NCBI GenBank assembly: GCA_964424355.1
Contig: CAYRIO010000032.1
Coordinates: forward strand, 1-37,105
Direction of reading: 5' to 3'
Source: CAZEHS01 sp964424355
GTDB taxonomy: Bacteria > Bacillota > Clostridia > Peptostreptococcales > Acidaminobacteraceae
Length of the DNA stretch: 37,105 nucleotides
A program made the translations under genes and the position numbers. Below are positions 1 to 8,034 of the stretch, piece after piece. The notes beneath the pieces were generated by a model, which was not told the origin of the DNA, ran no database searches, and was given only the letters and a program-made list of their open reading frames with translations. Position 1 is the stretch's first letter; each line of letters starts with the position of its first letter.

Positions 1-47
1 CAATTCATGATGAAAACTCAGTTTGACTTGTCCTATTTTTATTCTAG

Positions 48-1244
48 CAGCAAAAGCTCAAGGATCGCAATGATAAAAAATCGAAAATCGAGCAGCAAAT
101 CGGTGATGATGAAAACATGCTGCGACAAGTTGATGCTATATGGCGGGAAAAAAGCGAGCAGGACGCAGATGTTTTTGAGATGCTGAGAAATATGCAAGAG
201 GAGGCATTGGGACGTGCTTTGCTAACCATTGAAACATGTGACAGCCGGGAAAGAGAGATGCGGGAATGGTTGCAAAGCAAAATAGACAGCGAGGACAAAA
301 AACTGAAGAAAGTCAGTGAAAAGATTATCCAGGCCATGACAAAGTATAAGGAGGATTGGGTTCTCGAAACCAGAGAAGTGGATGTCAACGTCGAAGCTGG
401 ACCTGAATACAACAAAATGCTGTCACAGTTGAAAGCCGACGATCTACCGCGCTTTGAGGAACGTTTTAAAGCACTTTTGAATGAGAACACCATTCGGGAA
501 GTAGCCAATTTTCAATCTCAGTTGAATCGGGAGAGGGAATCCATCAGTGACCGCATTCAACAGATCAATCAATCACTGACCCTGATTGATTACAACCCCG
601 GACGATACATACGGTTGGAGTCGCAAACCAATCTGGATGCAGAAATTCGAGATTTTCAGTCGGAACTTCGTTCCTGCACGGAGGGCGCATTGACAGGTTC
701 GGAAGATTCGCAATACTCTGAGAGTAAGTTCTTGCAAGTGAAGAAAATGATAGAACGTTTTCAAGGACGTACAGGTTATGCAGATCTCGATCGAAGGTGG
801 ACGGAAAAAGTAACGGATGTCCGGAATTGGTTTTTGTTTGCTGCTAGCGAACGATGGCGCGAGGACAATACGGAATTTGAGCATTATACCGACTCTAGCG
901 GTAAATCCGGCGGGCAGAAGGAAAAACTTGCCTATACGGTACTTGCGGCAAGCCTTGCATACCAGTTCGGGCTTGAGTGGGGAGCGGTTCGGTCGCGTTC
1001 ATTCCGCTTTGTAGTGATTGATGAAGCTTTTGGCAGGGGATCGGATGAATCAGCCCAGTATGGGTTACAGCTGTTTGCTCAACTCAATTTGCAACTGCTT
1101 ATTGTAACGCCGCTTCAGAAAATACACATCATCGAGCCTTATGTTGCCAATGTCGGGTTTGTCCATAACGACAATGGCAACTGCTCGGTTTTACGCAACA
1201 TTAGTATTCAGGAATATCGTGATGAGAAACAGAAAATGATGTGA
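48..1244 (+). pseudogene. JetC-like SMC-family ATPase of a Wadjet system, C-terminal part only
   Basis: This is the C-terminal third of an SMC/MukB-like ATPase resembling JetC of Wadjet anti-plasmid systems. The frame is open from base 48, after in-frame stops at 24-26 and 45-47. The first in-frame ATG is at 117 and has no convincing ribosome binding site. Counted from that ATG (375 residues), residues 1-230 are charged coiled-coil sequence. An ABC signature (SGGQKEKLAY) lies at 264-273 and a Walker B (FVVIDEAFGRGSDES) at 298-312. The Walker A, which sits at the N-terminus of this family (about 1,100 residues), is absent, so this copy cannot be a working ATPase as it stands. JetD follows 63 bases later. 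Either the gene was cut by an insertion or rearrangement at about base 47, or the window edge hides a frameshifted remainder. The family call is good; the JetC rather than MukB assignment rests on the JetD neighbour. Confidence 0.7.
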
Positions 1245-1307
1245 GGCATTATCGGAGATTTTGTCCGAGTTGCTTTGGGATTATGAGATGAAAACGAGGA
1301 CGAAGTG

Positions 1308-2483
1308 ATGGACTGGACGCGGCCAAATGATATCAAGGAACAATTACAAAAGCGTTGGGAGAGTGGTGCTTTGTTAGCATCGCTGGCGGAGGATGTGGAT
1401 TTATTTCCCTTGCGACTTGTTCTCAAGCGCCCAACGACCAAGGAATTAAGCGAGCGATTTTCAGAGGTGCAAAGCTGGATCTCCGAACTCTCAAAGTCAG
1501 CGAAGAACTACCGGATCGTGTTTCGACAGGTGAATCATCGAATTCTGGGCCCCAATGAGGTACCTGCTGAGATCTATGTTGACCGGCTTTCAGATGCACT
1601 GGTGATTTTGGGGAAACAAAAACAGGCACGTGTTTATGCACAGTTACTGGAACAAACGAGGCAGGAGGTGCCTGTTCTGGTACAATGGCTCATTAAAAGA
1701 CCACTTCGGGCTTTGGAAGTGGCGGATGTTTGGACGGAACTTCTGACCATTGTTCAGTGGGGGTTGCATCATCCAAGGCCAGCCGTTTATTTGCGTCAAA
1801 TCGACCTTCCTGGTGTACATTCAAAAATGGTTGAATCCTATCGGGGGCTTTTATCTGAGCTTCTGGATCTAGCACTTCCGCCGGACTGGGTAGATTTTAA
1901 TGCAACGGGAAATAGCGGTTTTTGCCGTCGCTACGGCTTTTTGGAAAAGCCGAACAGGATTCGGTTTCGTATATTGGATTCCAACGTCAGTTTGATTTCA
2001 GCGGAATGTGACCAAGACATTAAAATCACCGCAGCCGCTTTTGCGAAACTGGATTTGCCTATGACGAAGGTTTTTATTACCGAGAATGAAGTGAATTTTT
2101 TAGCATTTCCTCTCTTACCGGATTCCATGGTACTGTTTGGCGCCGGGTATGGTTTTGATTACTTGGTTGGTGCACAATGGCTCAAACAAAAAAAGGTTTA
2201 TTACTGGGGTGACATAGATACCCATGGGTTCGCAATTCTGAGCCAGTTGCGGGGTGTACTCCCGGATGCAATCTCGTTGTTCATGGATGAGCAAACACTC
2301 AAACTTCACAAATTACTTTGGGGTACAGAGGACAAGCCCGAGAAAAGAAACTTGACACAGTTGAGCGAGGCGGAATCGCAACTCTATGATGACTTGCGAT
2401 GGAATCGACTGGGTGGCAATGTCCGTTTGGAGCAGGAGCGGATAGGATTTCAGTATGTTTTGGATGTGCTTGTGAATCTTTGA
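1308..2483 (+). CDS. jetD: JetD-like Wadjet protein (DUF3322/DUF2220)
   Basis: The 391-residue protein matches the usual length and layout of JetD, the DNA-cleaving toprim-like subunit of Wadjet systems. An N-terminal DUF3322-type region covers about residues 1-190 and a C-terminal DUF2220 region about 215-385. The conserved toprim-like acidic segment YYWGDIDTHGFAIL is at about 299-312, and another conserved acidic site (ITENEVNFL) is at about 258-266. The ATG at 1308 is preferred over the GTG at 1305 because GAGGA ends seven bases before it. JetD normally acts with JetA, JetB and JetC to recognise and cut plasmid DNA. Here only a JetC fragment is upstream and jetA/jetB are not seen, so the system is probably incomplete unless it continues to the left. 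Base composition is AT-richer than the sulfur region, consistent with acquisition. Confidence 0.8.
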   Translation: MDWTRPNDIKEQLQKRWESGALLASLAEDVDLFPLRLVLKRPTTKELSERFSEVQSWISELSKSAKNYRIVFRQVNHRILGPNEVPAEIYVDRLSDALVILGKQKQARVYAQLLEQTRQEVPVLVQWLIKRPLRALEVADVWTELLTIVQWGLHHPRPAVYLRQIDLPGVHSKMVESYRGLLSELLDLALPPDWVDFNATGNSGFCRRYGFLEKPNRIRFRILDSNVSLISAECDQDIKITAAAFAKLDLPMTKVFITENEVNFLAFPLLPDSMVLFGAGYGFDYLVGAQWLKQKKVYYWGDIDTHGFAILSQLRGVLPDAISLFMDEQTLKLHKLLWGTEDKPEKRNLTQLSEAESQLYDDLRWNRLGGNVRLEQERIGFQYVLDVLVNL

Positions 2484-2594
2484 TGACTTGTGACATGCCG
2501 GGATGAAAATAATCAGCCTTGACGTTTAGTGGTTGATAACGATGTGTGATAAGTTTATTGCTTAAGCTTGGTCCCTCAATGATTATATCAAAAC

Positions 2595-2648
2595 ATTTTA
2601 TACCGATATCGGAACAATATTTACATTATTCCGATATCGGTATAAAAT
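2595..2648. repeat. Perfect 20-bp inverted repeat overlapping the fic promoter
   Basis: Bases 2595-2614 and 2629-2648 are perfect reverse complements, separated by 14 bases. Each arm itself contains the palindrome CCGATATCGG (2603-2612 and 2631-2640). The right arm overlaps the predicted spacer and -10 box of the promoter at 2620-2648. This arrangement is typical of paired operator sites for a dimeric regulator. The helix-turn-helix in the downstream Fic protein is the obvious candidate ligand, but that is inference. Confidence 0.75.
2620..2648 (+). promoter_or_regulatory. Predicted sigma-A-type promoter of the fic gene
   Basis: A -35 box TTTACA (2620-2625) and a -10 box TAAAAT (2643-2648) are separated by 17 bases. 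They lie just upstream of the GAGGTG ribosome binding site and ATG at 2667. The promoter lies largely inside the inverted repeat, so a bound repressor would block it. Confidence 0.55.
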
Positions 2649-2666
2649 ATTTATGAGGTGATTTTT

Positions 2667-3587
2667 ATGAAATATATGAGTGTTACTGAAGCAAGCGAGA
2701 AGTGGCAGATCAGCGATAGAAGAATACGTGTTCTTTGTGCAGAAGGGCGAATTGAGGGTGCTGTGAAGTTCGGCAAAAGCTGGTCCATTCCATTTGAAGC
2801 CATTAAGCCTGCAGATTCCAGAGTAAGTCATAGAAAATCATATATAGGCATTGCCTATGATTTTAGCAAAATTGATGAGATGAAAGAAAAGATTGATCAG
2901 CATAGGCCATTTTCAAAGCGATTAGCAGATTCATTACATGAAAAGCTAATTATTGAATGGACTTATAATAGTAATGCCATCGAAGGCAATACGTTGACCT
3001 TATCAGAAACGAAAGTTGTGTTAGAAGGAATAACAATTGGTGGGAAAAGTATCGTCGAACATTTAGAGGCTATAAACCACCGAGAGGCTATACTGTTTAT
3101 TGAAGAACTGATTGGGAATATGGAGTCTTTATCCGAATGGAATATAAAGAGCATTCATGGGTTAATCCTTAAAGAAATTGATAATCAGAATGCAGGCCGA
3201 TATAGAATGGAAAATGTCGTGATTGGTGGTGCTGTTCATATACCGCCCAAGTACTATGAAATCGATATACTTATGCAGAATCTAATAATGGAGTACAGAG
3301 AAGAATGGCAGTCCTTTCATCCATTAGTAAGAGCGACTTTGTTGCATGGGGAATTTGTGAAGATCCATCCTTTCGTTGATGGAAACGGAAGAACCTCAAG
3401 GCTGCTATTGAATTTTGAGTTGATGAAAAATGGATATACACCCATCATTATAAAAAAAGAAAACCGTGCTCGGTATTATGAAGTGTTGGACTACGCACAT
3501 ACCACAATGGATTATAAGCCATTTCTTGAGTTTGTTGCTGAACTAGTGATTGAATCAGAAGAGCTTTGGTTGTCTTTACTGGAGTAG
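2667..3587 (+). CDS. Fic-family protein with N-terminal helix-turn-helix
   Basis: This 306-residue protein belongs to the Fic/DOC family, which transfers AMP or related groups onto target proteins. The Fic catalytic motif HPFVDGNGRTSR is at residues 234-245, with the catalytic His at 234. An inhibitory-helix motif of the [S/T]xxxE type (SNAIEGN, 102-108) is present upstream, as in self-inhibited Fic proteins. Residues 1-50 look like an excisionase/MerR-type helix-turn-helix (SVTEASEKWQISDRRIRVLC and a GRIEGAVKFGKSW wing), which suggests DNA binding and autoregulation. The ATG at 2667 is chosen over the GTG at 2658 because GAGGTG lies six bases before it. No separate antitoxin is adjacent, which fits an internally inhibited Fic. 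Its target is unknown. Confidence 0.85.
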   Translation: MKYMSVTEASEKWQISDRRIRVLCAEGRIEGAVKFGKSWSIPFEAIKPADSRVSHRKSYIGIAYDFSKIDEMKEKIDQHRPFSKRLADSLHEKLIIEWTYNSNAIEGNTLTLSETKVVLEGITIGGKSIVEHLEAINHREAILFIEELIGNMESLSEWNIKSIHGLILKEIDNQNAGRYRMENVVIGGAVHIPPKYYEIDILMQNLIMEYREEWQSFHPLVRATLLHGEFVKIHPFVDGNGRTSRLLLNFELMKNGYTPIIIKKENRARYYEVLDYAHTTMDYKPFLEFVAELVIESEELWLSLLE

Positions 3588-3882
3588 AAAATACAACAAT
3601 ATTAAAAGTGCAGTCCTCAATCCGCCAAGGAACCAATGGGTCTTAACGACATCATTTTTGTCTACTCAAGGCATGTGGAGACGGTTGTAAAATTGCAGCG
3701 CAGAATTCCAGTGTTCCAAGGATGAACAAGGCACCCTACGTCATCATTTCGTAGAGTGCCTTGCTTACTTTCAGGGCGTGTAAAGTAGCCGGTGCTTTTT
3801 TCAAAACCCAGAGGATGGTACCCATCCATATAGGGGAGCACATCATCGTTTCAGCAGTTTTTCATCTCAAGGATTTAGTGAA
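3588..3882. other. Intergenic region without a recognisable gene
   Basis: I see no supportable gene here. The only structure is an imperfect hairpin (3728-3762), listed separately. The short open frame that starts at 3761 has no family signature and runs into the antisense of the flavoprotein gene. Confidence 0.6.
3728..3762. terminator. Possible bidirectional terminator hairpin
   Basis: Arms 3728-3740 and 3750-3762 pair over 13 bases with one mismatch and a nine-base loop. The hairpin lies between the convergent fic and flavoprotein genes. The T-tract is poor on both strands, so termination strength is uncertain. Confidence 0.4.
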
Positions 3883-5304
3883 TCATTTCCGGAGAAACAA
3901 TGCTCTAATCAACTTTCCCTGCCAGGGTTTAAATTCATCCTTCATGCTTTTCAAGGCAGCCATCTTGAAGATTTCTGCTTCTGTCGGGTAGGAGAAAATC
4001 ATGTTCAGGAAGGCGGAGACCTTTAGCTTTTGGCGGATGGCGAGGGTGGCAACAGGAATCATTTCCCCGGCTTTATCGCCGACCAGCGTTGCGCCGATGA
4101 TCCGGTTTCCACGATCCAGAATGACCTTTAGGAATCCATGAAGGTCATTTTCGGCTTTGGCGCGGTCTATTTCATCCAGTGGGATCAGGACGCTCTTCCC
4201 GAATACGCCCTTGGCCACGGCAGTCGGCTCGGTATGCCCCACATGTGCCACCTCTGGTTTCGTGTAGGTTGTCCAGGGAACAGCCGAGTAATTCAGCTTC
4301 ACACCCAACCGGAAAATACTGTTCCGGATCACCAGCCCGGCCTGATAGCCCGCCATATGGGTGAATTGATAGGGGCCCGTGGCGTCTCCGCAGGCATAGA
4401 TGTTCTTAACAGAGCTTTGGAGCTGATCATTTGTGACGATGTACCCCTGATCATTGAGCTTCACGCCCACGGTTTCCAGCCCTAAATCCTCATTCACAGG
4501 GACTCTGCCCAAGGAGACCAGAAGCCCGTCTCCAATGATTGCGTGATGGCTGCCATCCCTCTCAATGGTTACCCGAATGTTGCCGCCCCTTTGCTGAACG
4601 CTGATGATCTTGGCGCCGAGTTCAAGTGCAATCCCATCGGCGGTGAATACTCTCTCCATGACAGGGCCTACCTCAGGATCATCCTTGCCAAAGAGGCCGC
4701 TGCTCTGATCGATAATGGTAACCTCAGATCCCAGATGTCTGAACCCCTGCCCCAGTTCGAGACCGATGGGGCCGGCTCCCAGAACGATCAGGTGCGCAGG
4801 TTGCTTTTTCATATTGAAGAGGGTGCGATTTGTCAGGTATGGAACCGTATCCAACCCTGGAATCGGCGGAATTCGAGGCGCTGACCCTGTGGAGATTACA
4901 ATGTATTCTCCTGTGAGGGCCTGCCCGTTGACCTGGACGGTATGGGGATCCAGAAGCACACCTTTACCCTGGAGTACCGTGACTCCAAGGCCCTGGTACC
5001 GCTCAACGGAATCATGGGGCTCAATTTCTGCAATCACGGAGTGAACCCGGTTCATCAGGGCTTCAACGCTGATATCTTTAATCTCGGCGCGGATGCCAAA
5101 GGTATCCGCACCGCGGATGTCCTTGGCCAGATGGGCGCCCTTTAAAAAACTCTTGCTGGGCACACAGCCGGAATTCAGACAATCGCCACCCATTTTCTCG
5201 CTTTCAATCAGGGCAACGCGTGCACCCAAGGCCGCTGCCCCGGATGCCACCACCAGACCGCCGCTTCCCGCGCCGACGACGATGATATGATAGTCGTATT
5301 TCAT
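3883..5304 (-). CDS. Lipoamide-dehydrogenase/mercuric-reductase-like FAD disulfide oxidoreductase
   Basis: This 473-residue flavoprotein is of the class I pyridine nucleotide-disulfide oxidoreductase type. It starts with an FAD-binding GAGSGG fold (residues 11-16) and has a redox-active disulfide in GGDCLNSGCVPSK (C42 and C47). A second dinucleotide-binding motif (VLGAGPIGLELG) lies in the middle, and the C-terminal dimerisation domain is complete. The C-terminal His-Pro-Thr-x-x-Glu base motif of true lipoamide dehydrogenases reads SYPTEAE here, so the usual catalytic His appears to be missing. This argues against a role in a 2-oxoacid dehydrogenase complex. The start at 5304 has an AGGAG eight bases upstream. 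It is divergent from a TVP38-type membrane protein, a pairing I recall from other bacteria. The substrate is unknown. Confidence 0.8.
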   Translation of the reverse strand: MKYDYHIIVVGAGSGGLVVASGAAALGARVALIESEKMGGDCLNSGCVPSKSFLKGAHLAKDIRGADTFGIRAEIKDISVEALMNRVHSVIAEIEPHDSVERYQGLGVTVLQGKGVLLDPHTVQVNGQALTGEYIVISTGSAPRIPPIPGLDTVPYLTNRTLFNMKKQPAHLIVLGAGPIGLELGQGFRHLGSEVTIIDQSSGLFGKDDPEVGPVMERVFTADGIALELGAKIISVQQRGGNIRVTIERDGSHHAIIGDGLLVSLGRVPVNEDLGLETVGVKLNDQGYIVTNDQLQSSVKNIYACGDATGPYQFTHMAGYQAGLVIRNSIFRLGVKLNYSAVPWTTYTKPEVAHVGHTEPTAVAKGVFGKSVLIPLDEIDRAKAENDLHGFLKVILDRGNRIIGATLVGDKAGEMIPVATLAIRQKLKVSAFLNMIFSYPTEAEIFKMAALKSMKDEFKPWQGKLIRALFLRK

Positions 5305-5433
5305 GGGGAACACTCCTTTTTCTGAATGCGGCTTTTCCTGATGTTCATCAGGAGAGAAGGCCAAGCTAAAAGAAGCCGTTCAAAATCTTCATTAGCTTTT
5401 TTATCTCAGCCTCTGGCATAAGTTGAGGATCAT

Positions 5434-5449
5434 AGGGTAATTATACCCT
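5434..5449. promoter_or_regulatory. Palindrome between divergent flavoprotein and TVP38 genes
   Basis: AGGGTA-ATTA-TACCCT is an inverted repeat in the 257-base divergent intergenic region. A second one (TTCTTA-CA-TAAGAA, 5475-5488) lies nearby. Both are candidate operator sites; no dedicated regulator is adjacent. Confidence 0.3.
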
Positions 5450-5561
5450 GTAGAAACAATTTCTAATGTGAAACTTCTTACATAAGAAAACTATATTCAG
5501 GTTTATACTGAGAACATGACGACAAGACATATGGAAACAGATAGTTGGGAGGTGGTCTCTG

Positions 5562-6278
5562 GTGATGAAACGCTATGATAAACAGGTGAAGCTTCTGGCC
5601 CTGGTAGTAATCCTTGGAATCATTGCATTCAGCCCCCTAAAAGAGATTCTGATGAATAGGAACATCCCTGATCGCATCAGAGAACTGGGCAGCAATCCAT
5701 GGGCTCCCTTGATATATGCAGGCTTCTATATGGCTGGCGTTCTCTTTGCCATTCCGGGCCTGCCCATGACGGTTATGTCGGGAGTTTTGTTTGGATTTGG
5801 GATGGGGACCGCGGTGGCGGTCATTGGTTCTAATCTTGGAACCCAGTTGACCTTTGCGCTATCGCGCTATTTTGGCAGTGATCTTACCACGTTTCTGACA
5901 CGGCGATATCCCTATCTGGGGCAGATGGACAAGCAATTGCGGCATAATGGGTTTCGGGTATTAGTCACCCTGCGGCTGCTTCCGGTGGTGCCTTTCAATG
6001 CCATCAACTATTTAGCGGGACTGACCAGTATTTCGTATCGGGATTATACCTGTGGGAATCTGCTGGGGATGTTGCCGGGAACTATGCTCTATGTCTACTT
6101 TGGAGCTTCGGCGATGGATACCGACAATCCTGCAGGCATGATTCTTTCAGTGGCATTGCTATTGATCTTCACCGTTGCGGGGGCGCTTATCAAGAAGAAG
6201 AGCGGTCTGGTGGATTCTACAGAGAAGGATGAACTGAACGGTAAAACCGAGGGGGGCAATAAGGATGGCTACTTATAA
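5562..6278 (+). CDS. TVP38/TMEM64 (SNARE-associated/DedA-like) membrane protein
   Basis: This 238-residue polytopic membrane protein belongs to the TVP38/TMEM64 (PF09335-type) group. The family core is visible: a GxxxG-rich amphipathic re-entrant segment (GTAVAVIGSNLGTQLTFALSR) followed by a conserved L-R-L-L-P-V-V-P-F-N-x-x-N-Y-L-A-G-L stretch. Hydrophobic helices lie near the N-terminus (about residues 9-25), at about 45-75, and near 205-222. Relatives are implicated in lipid scrambling or proton-dependent transport, but a substrate cannot be given. GTG 5562 (eight bases after GGAGG) or ATG 5565 could be the start. It overlaps the next gene by 14 bases, so the two are probably translationally coupled and work together. 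Confidence 0.8.
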   Translation: MMKRYDKQVKLLALVVILGIIAFSPLKEILMNRNIPDRIRELGSNPWAPLIYAGFYMAGVLFAIPGLPMTVMSGVLFGFGMGTAVAVIGSNLGTQLTFALSRYFGSDLTTFLTRRYPYLGQMDKQLRHNGFRVLVTLRLLPVVPFNAINYLAGLTSISYRDYTCGNLLGMLPGTMLYVYFGASAMDTDNPAGMILSVALLLIFTVAGALIKKKSGLVDSTEKDELNGKTEGGNKDGYL

Positions 6279-7368
6279 ACATGCCAAAGTTCTTCTGGTA
6301 GGCGGCGGTCATGCCCATTTGGAATTGCTCAGACTGGCTCAGAAAGACCGCGTGTTTCTTGAAAGTGTTGTTTTGATCAGCAATGCATCCAAAACCTATT
6401 ACTCTGGGATGATTTCATCCTGGATAGAGGGAATATACACTGAAGAGGACGTTTTCATCGACATGGAAGTATTGGCGGGTCACTATGGCATTCCCTTCAT
6501 TTGCAGCGGCGTGACACAGATCGATCCTTCGAAAAAGGCAGTGATGTTGGAAAATGGCGAAAGAGTTACCTATGAGATTGCTTCTGTTGATATAGGATCA
6601 AAGGCCGCTTCCCGTGACCAAGGCCGTATTGGCCCTCCAGAGTTCCACCTGAAGCCGTTTACAGGACTTAAAGCCCTTAAAGAACAGCTGCCTTCAATAG
6701 CGAGTGGCACCTTGCTGGTTATCGGCTCCGGGGCCGCGGCACTGGAAACAGCCATAGCACTGGGAGCATCCAAAAAAGTTTTTCAAGGATCTGTGATTTT
6801 GCTAACCCATGCATCTGGGATTCTGCCTTCCGGAACGGAAAAGGTTCGAGGGCGATTTATGGATCGGCTGCGGAAAATGCCACAAATTACAGTGGTCGCC
6901 GATGAAATAACAGCCATCGAGCCCTACCGGATCACGACCGCTCATCAAGAGTTGTGTGTGGATGCTATTGTCTGGGCAACCGGTCCGAAAGCCGATCCGC
7001 TATTCGTTGCTTCTGGAATGGCAACGGATGCCAAGGGGTACATGCTGGTGGATGACACCTTGAAAAGTATCACCGGTGGTGATGTGTTTGGGGCGGGCGA
7101 CTGCATAGCCATTGAAGGAAAAATTCTGGCAAAAAACGGTGTTCATGCTGTTCGCGAGGCTCCGATCCTGTATCAGAATATCAAAGCCTTGTTGAGTGGA
7201 GGGGCTTTAGTTCCTTATGAACCCAAGAATGTTCAGTTGGCAATCTTTAGCACTGGGGAACGCACAGCGATTCTTCAATATGGTTCAGTTGTCCTCAGCG
7301 GACGTTTGCCCTGGCAGTTGAAAAATGCAATTGACAGCCGCTATATGAGAAAGCACAAGCATTTATAG
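6265..7368 (+). CDS. FAD-dependent pyridine nucleotide oxidoreductase (NDH-2/SelD-fusion-like)
   Basis: The 367-residue protein begins with a Rossmann dinucleotide motif (LLVGGGHAHLELL, about residues 10-22) of the type found in NDH-2-like flavoproteins and in the flavoprotein half of some selenophosphate-synthase fusions. A second nucleotide-binding glycine motif (LLVIGSGAAALETAIAL) is at about residues 150-166. An FAD-closing GDVFGAGDC segment is near 270-278. No CxxxxC redox disulfide is seen, so it probably passes electrons directly to a quinone or another acceptor. It overlaps the TVP38 gene by 14 bases and is followed by a strong terminator. The three genes from 3883 to 7368 make a two-flavoprotein plus membrane-protein module of unknown redox function. 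Confidence 0.75.
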   Translation: MATYKHAKVLLVGGGHAHLELLRLAQKDRVFLESVVLISNASKTYYSGMISSWIEGIYTEEDVFIDMEVLAGHYGIPFICSGVTQIDPSKKAVMLENGERVTYEIASVDIGSKAASRDQGRIGPPEFHLKPFTGLKALKEQLPSIASGTLLVIGSGAAALETAIALGASKKVFQGSVILLTHASGILPSGTEKVRGRFMDRLRKMPQITVVADEITAIEPYRITTAHQELCVDAIVWATGPKADPLFVASGMATDAKGYMLVDDTLKSITGGDVFGAGDCIAIEGKILAKNGVHAVREAPILYQNIKALLSGGALVPYEPKNVQLAIFSTGERTAILQYGSVVLSGRLPWQLKNAIDSRYMRKHKHL

Positions 7369-7470
7369 GTCTGGGTGTGTTCCACGAGAAAATGGATACT
7401 CTTTCTGAGTTTTACGGTAAAAGACATTAACTGTAATAGAGGATAAGGCAGCACTGATACCCAGACAGCA

Positions 7471-7518
7471 ACACGCGGTTCAACCATCCTAACAGATGAC
7501 TGAACCGCGTGTGTTTTT
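7471..7518 (+). terminator. Strong intrinsic terminator after the FAD oxidoreductase gene
   Basis: A perfect 12-bp stem (7471-7482 with 7501-7512) with an 18-base loop is followed directly by GTTTTT. It closes the TVP38-flavoprotein operon. Confidence 0.85.
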
Positions 7519-7548
7519 ATGAAAAATCCATCCATGAACCCCTGCCGC

Positions 7549-8034
7549 TCACAGGGGATTTACGGCGTCCTTCAAGAATGCAAGGATGCCATTGACCACC
7601 AGGGCATGGTCCTCCGCTTGAGGCAGCCCCGATACGGCGATTGATCCGACTACACCGACGTTCTTGATAATGATGGGAAAGGCTCCGCCATGGGGCGCAT
7701 AATCAGCGGTGCTCAGGTTGTACTTCTCCTCCAGTGAAGCATTGCAGCTTTTCAAATAGATGCCCATCCGATAGGAGCTCATATTAAAGCGGTTCACAAT
7801 TCTGGCTTTACGGAGGAGCCACTGATCCTGATCCGGTGAGGTGCCGGGCAAAGCCGCATGGAATAATTGTTGGCCATTTCGTGTAACATCGATGGCAATT
7901 GCCAGCTTCTCGCTTTTCGCCTTTTCATAAAATGCCATGCCCAGCGTAACCGCATCTTCATTCGTAAACGATGTGAACTGCAGGTCCTGTTCCTGCTGGG
8001 TCAGTTCTTCAAGCAGCTGTTCATAAGCCATCAT
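7549..8034 (-). CDS. UPF0303 family protein (GlcG/HbpS-like fold)
   Basis: The 161-residue protein matches the UPF0303 family, often labelled heme-degrading-domain protein. Recognisable features are the Y-x-x-L-L-x-x-L-x-x-Q-E start and the conserved segment NRFNMSSYRMG. The C-terminal PHGGAFPI and VGSIAVSGLPQAEDHALVV stretch is also present. Biochemical function is not established. The start overlaps the stop of the upstream Gfo gene (ATGA), with AGGAGG four to seven bases ahead of two consecutive ATGs (8034 and 8031), so the pair is translationally coupled. UPF0303 members commonly sit next to sugar or polyol dehydrogenases. Confidence 0.8.
   Translation of the reverse strand: MMAYEQLLEELTQQEQDLQFTSFTNEDAVTLGMAFYEKAKSEKLAIAIDVTRNGQQLFHAALPGTSPDQDQWLLRKARIVNRFNMSSYRMGIYLKSCNASLEEKYNLSTADYAPHGGAFPIIIKNVGVVGSIAVSGLPQAEDHALVVNGILAFLKDAVNPL

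Noticed and set aside
3883..5304. Mercuric reductase (MerA)
   Set aside because: The N-terminal heavy-metal domain and the C-terminal Cys pair are absent and no mer genes are near.
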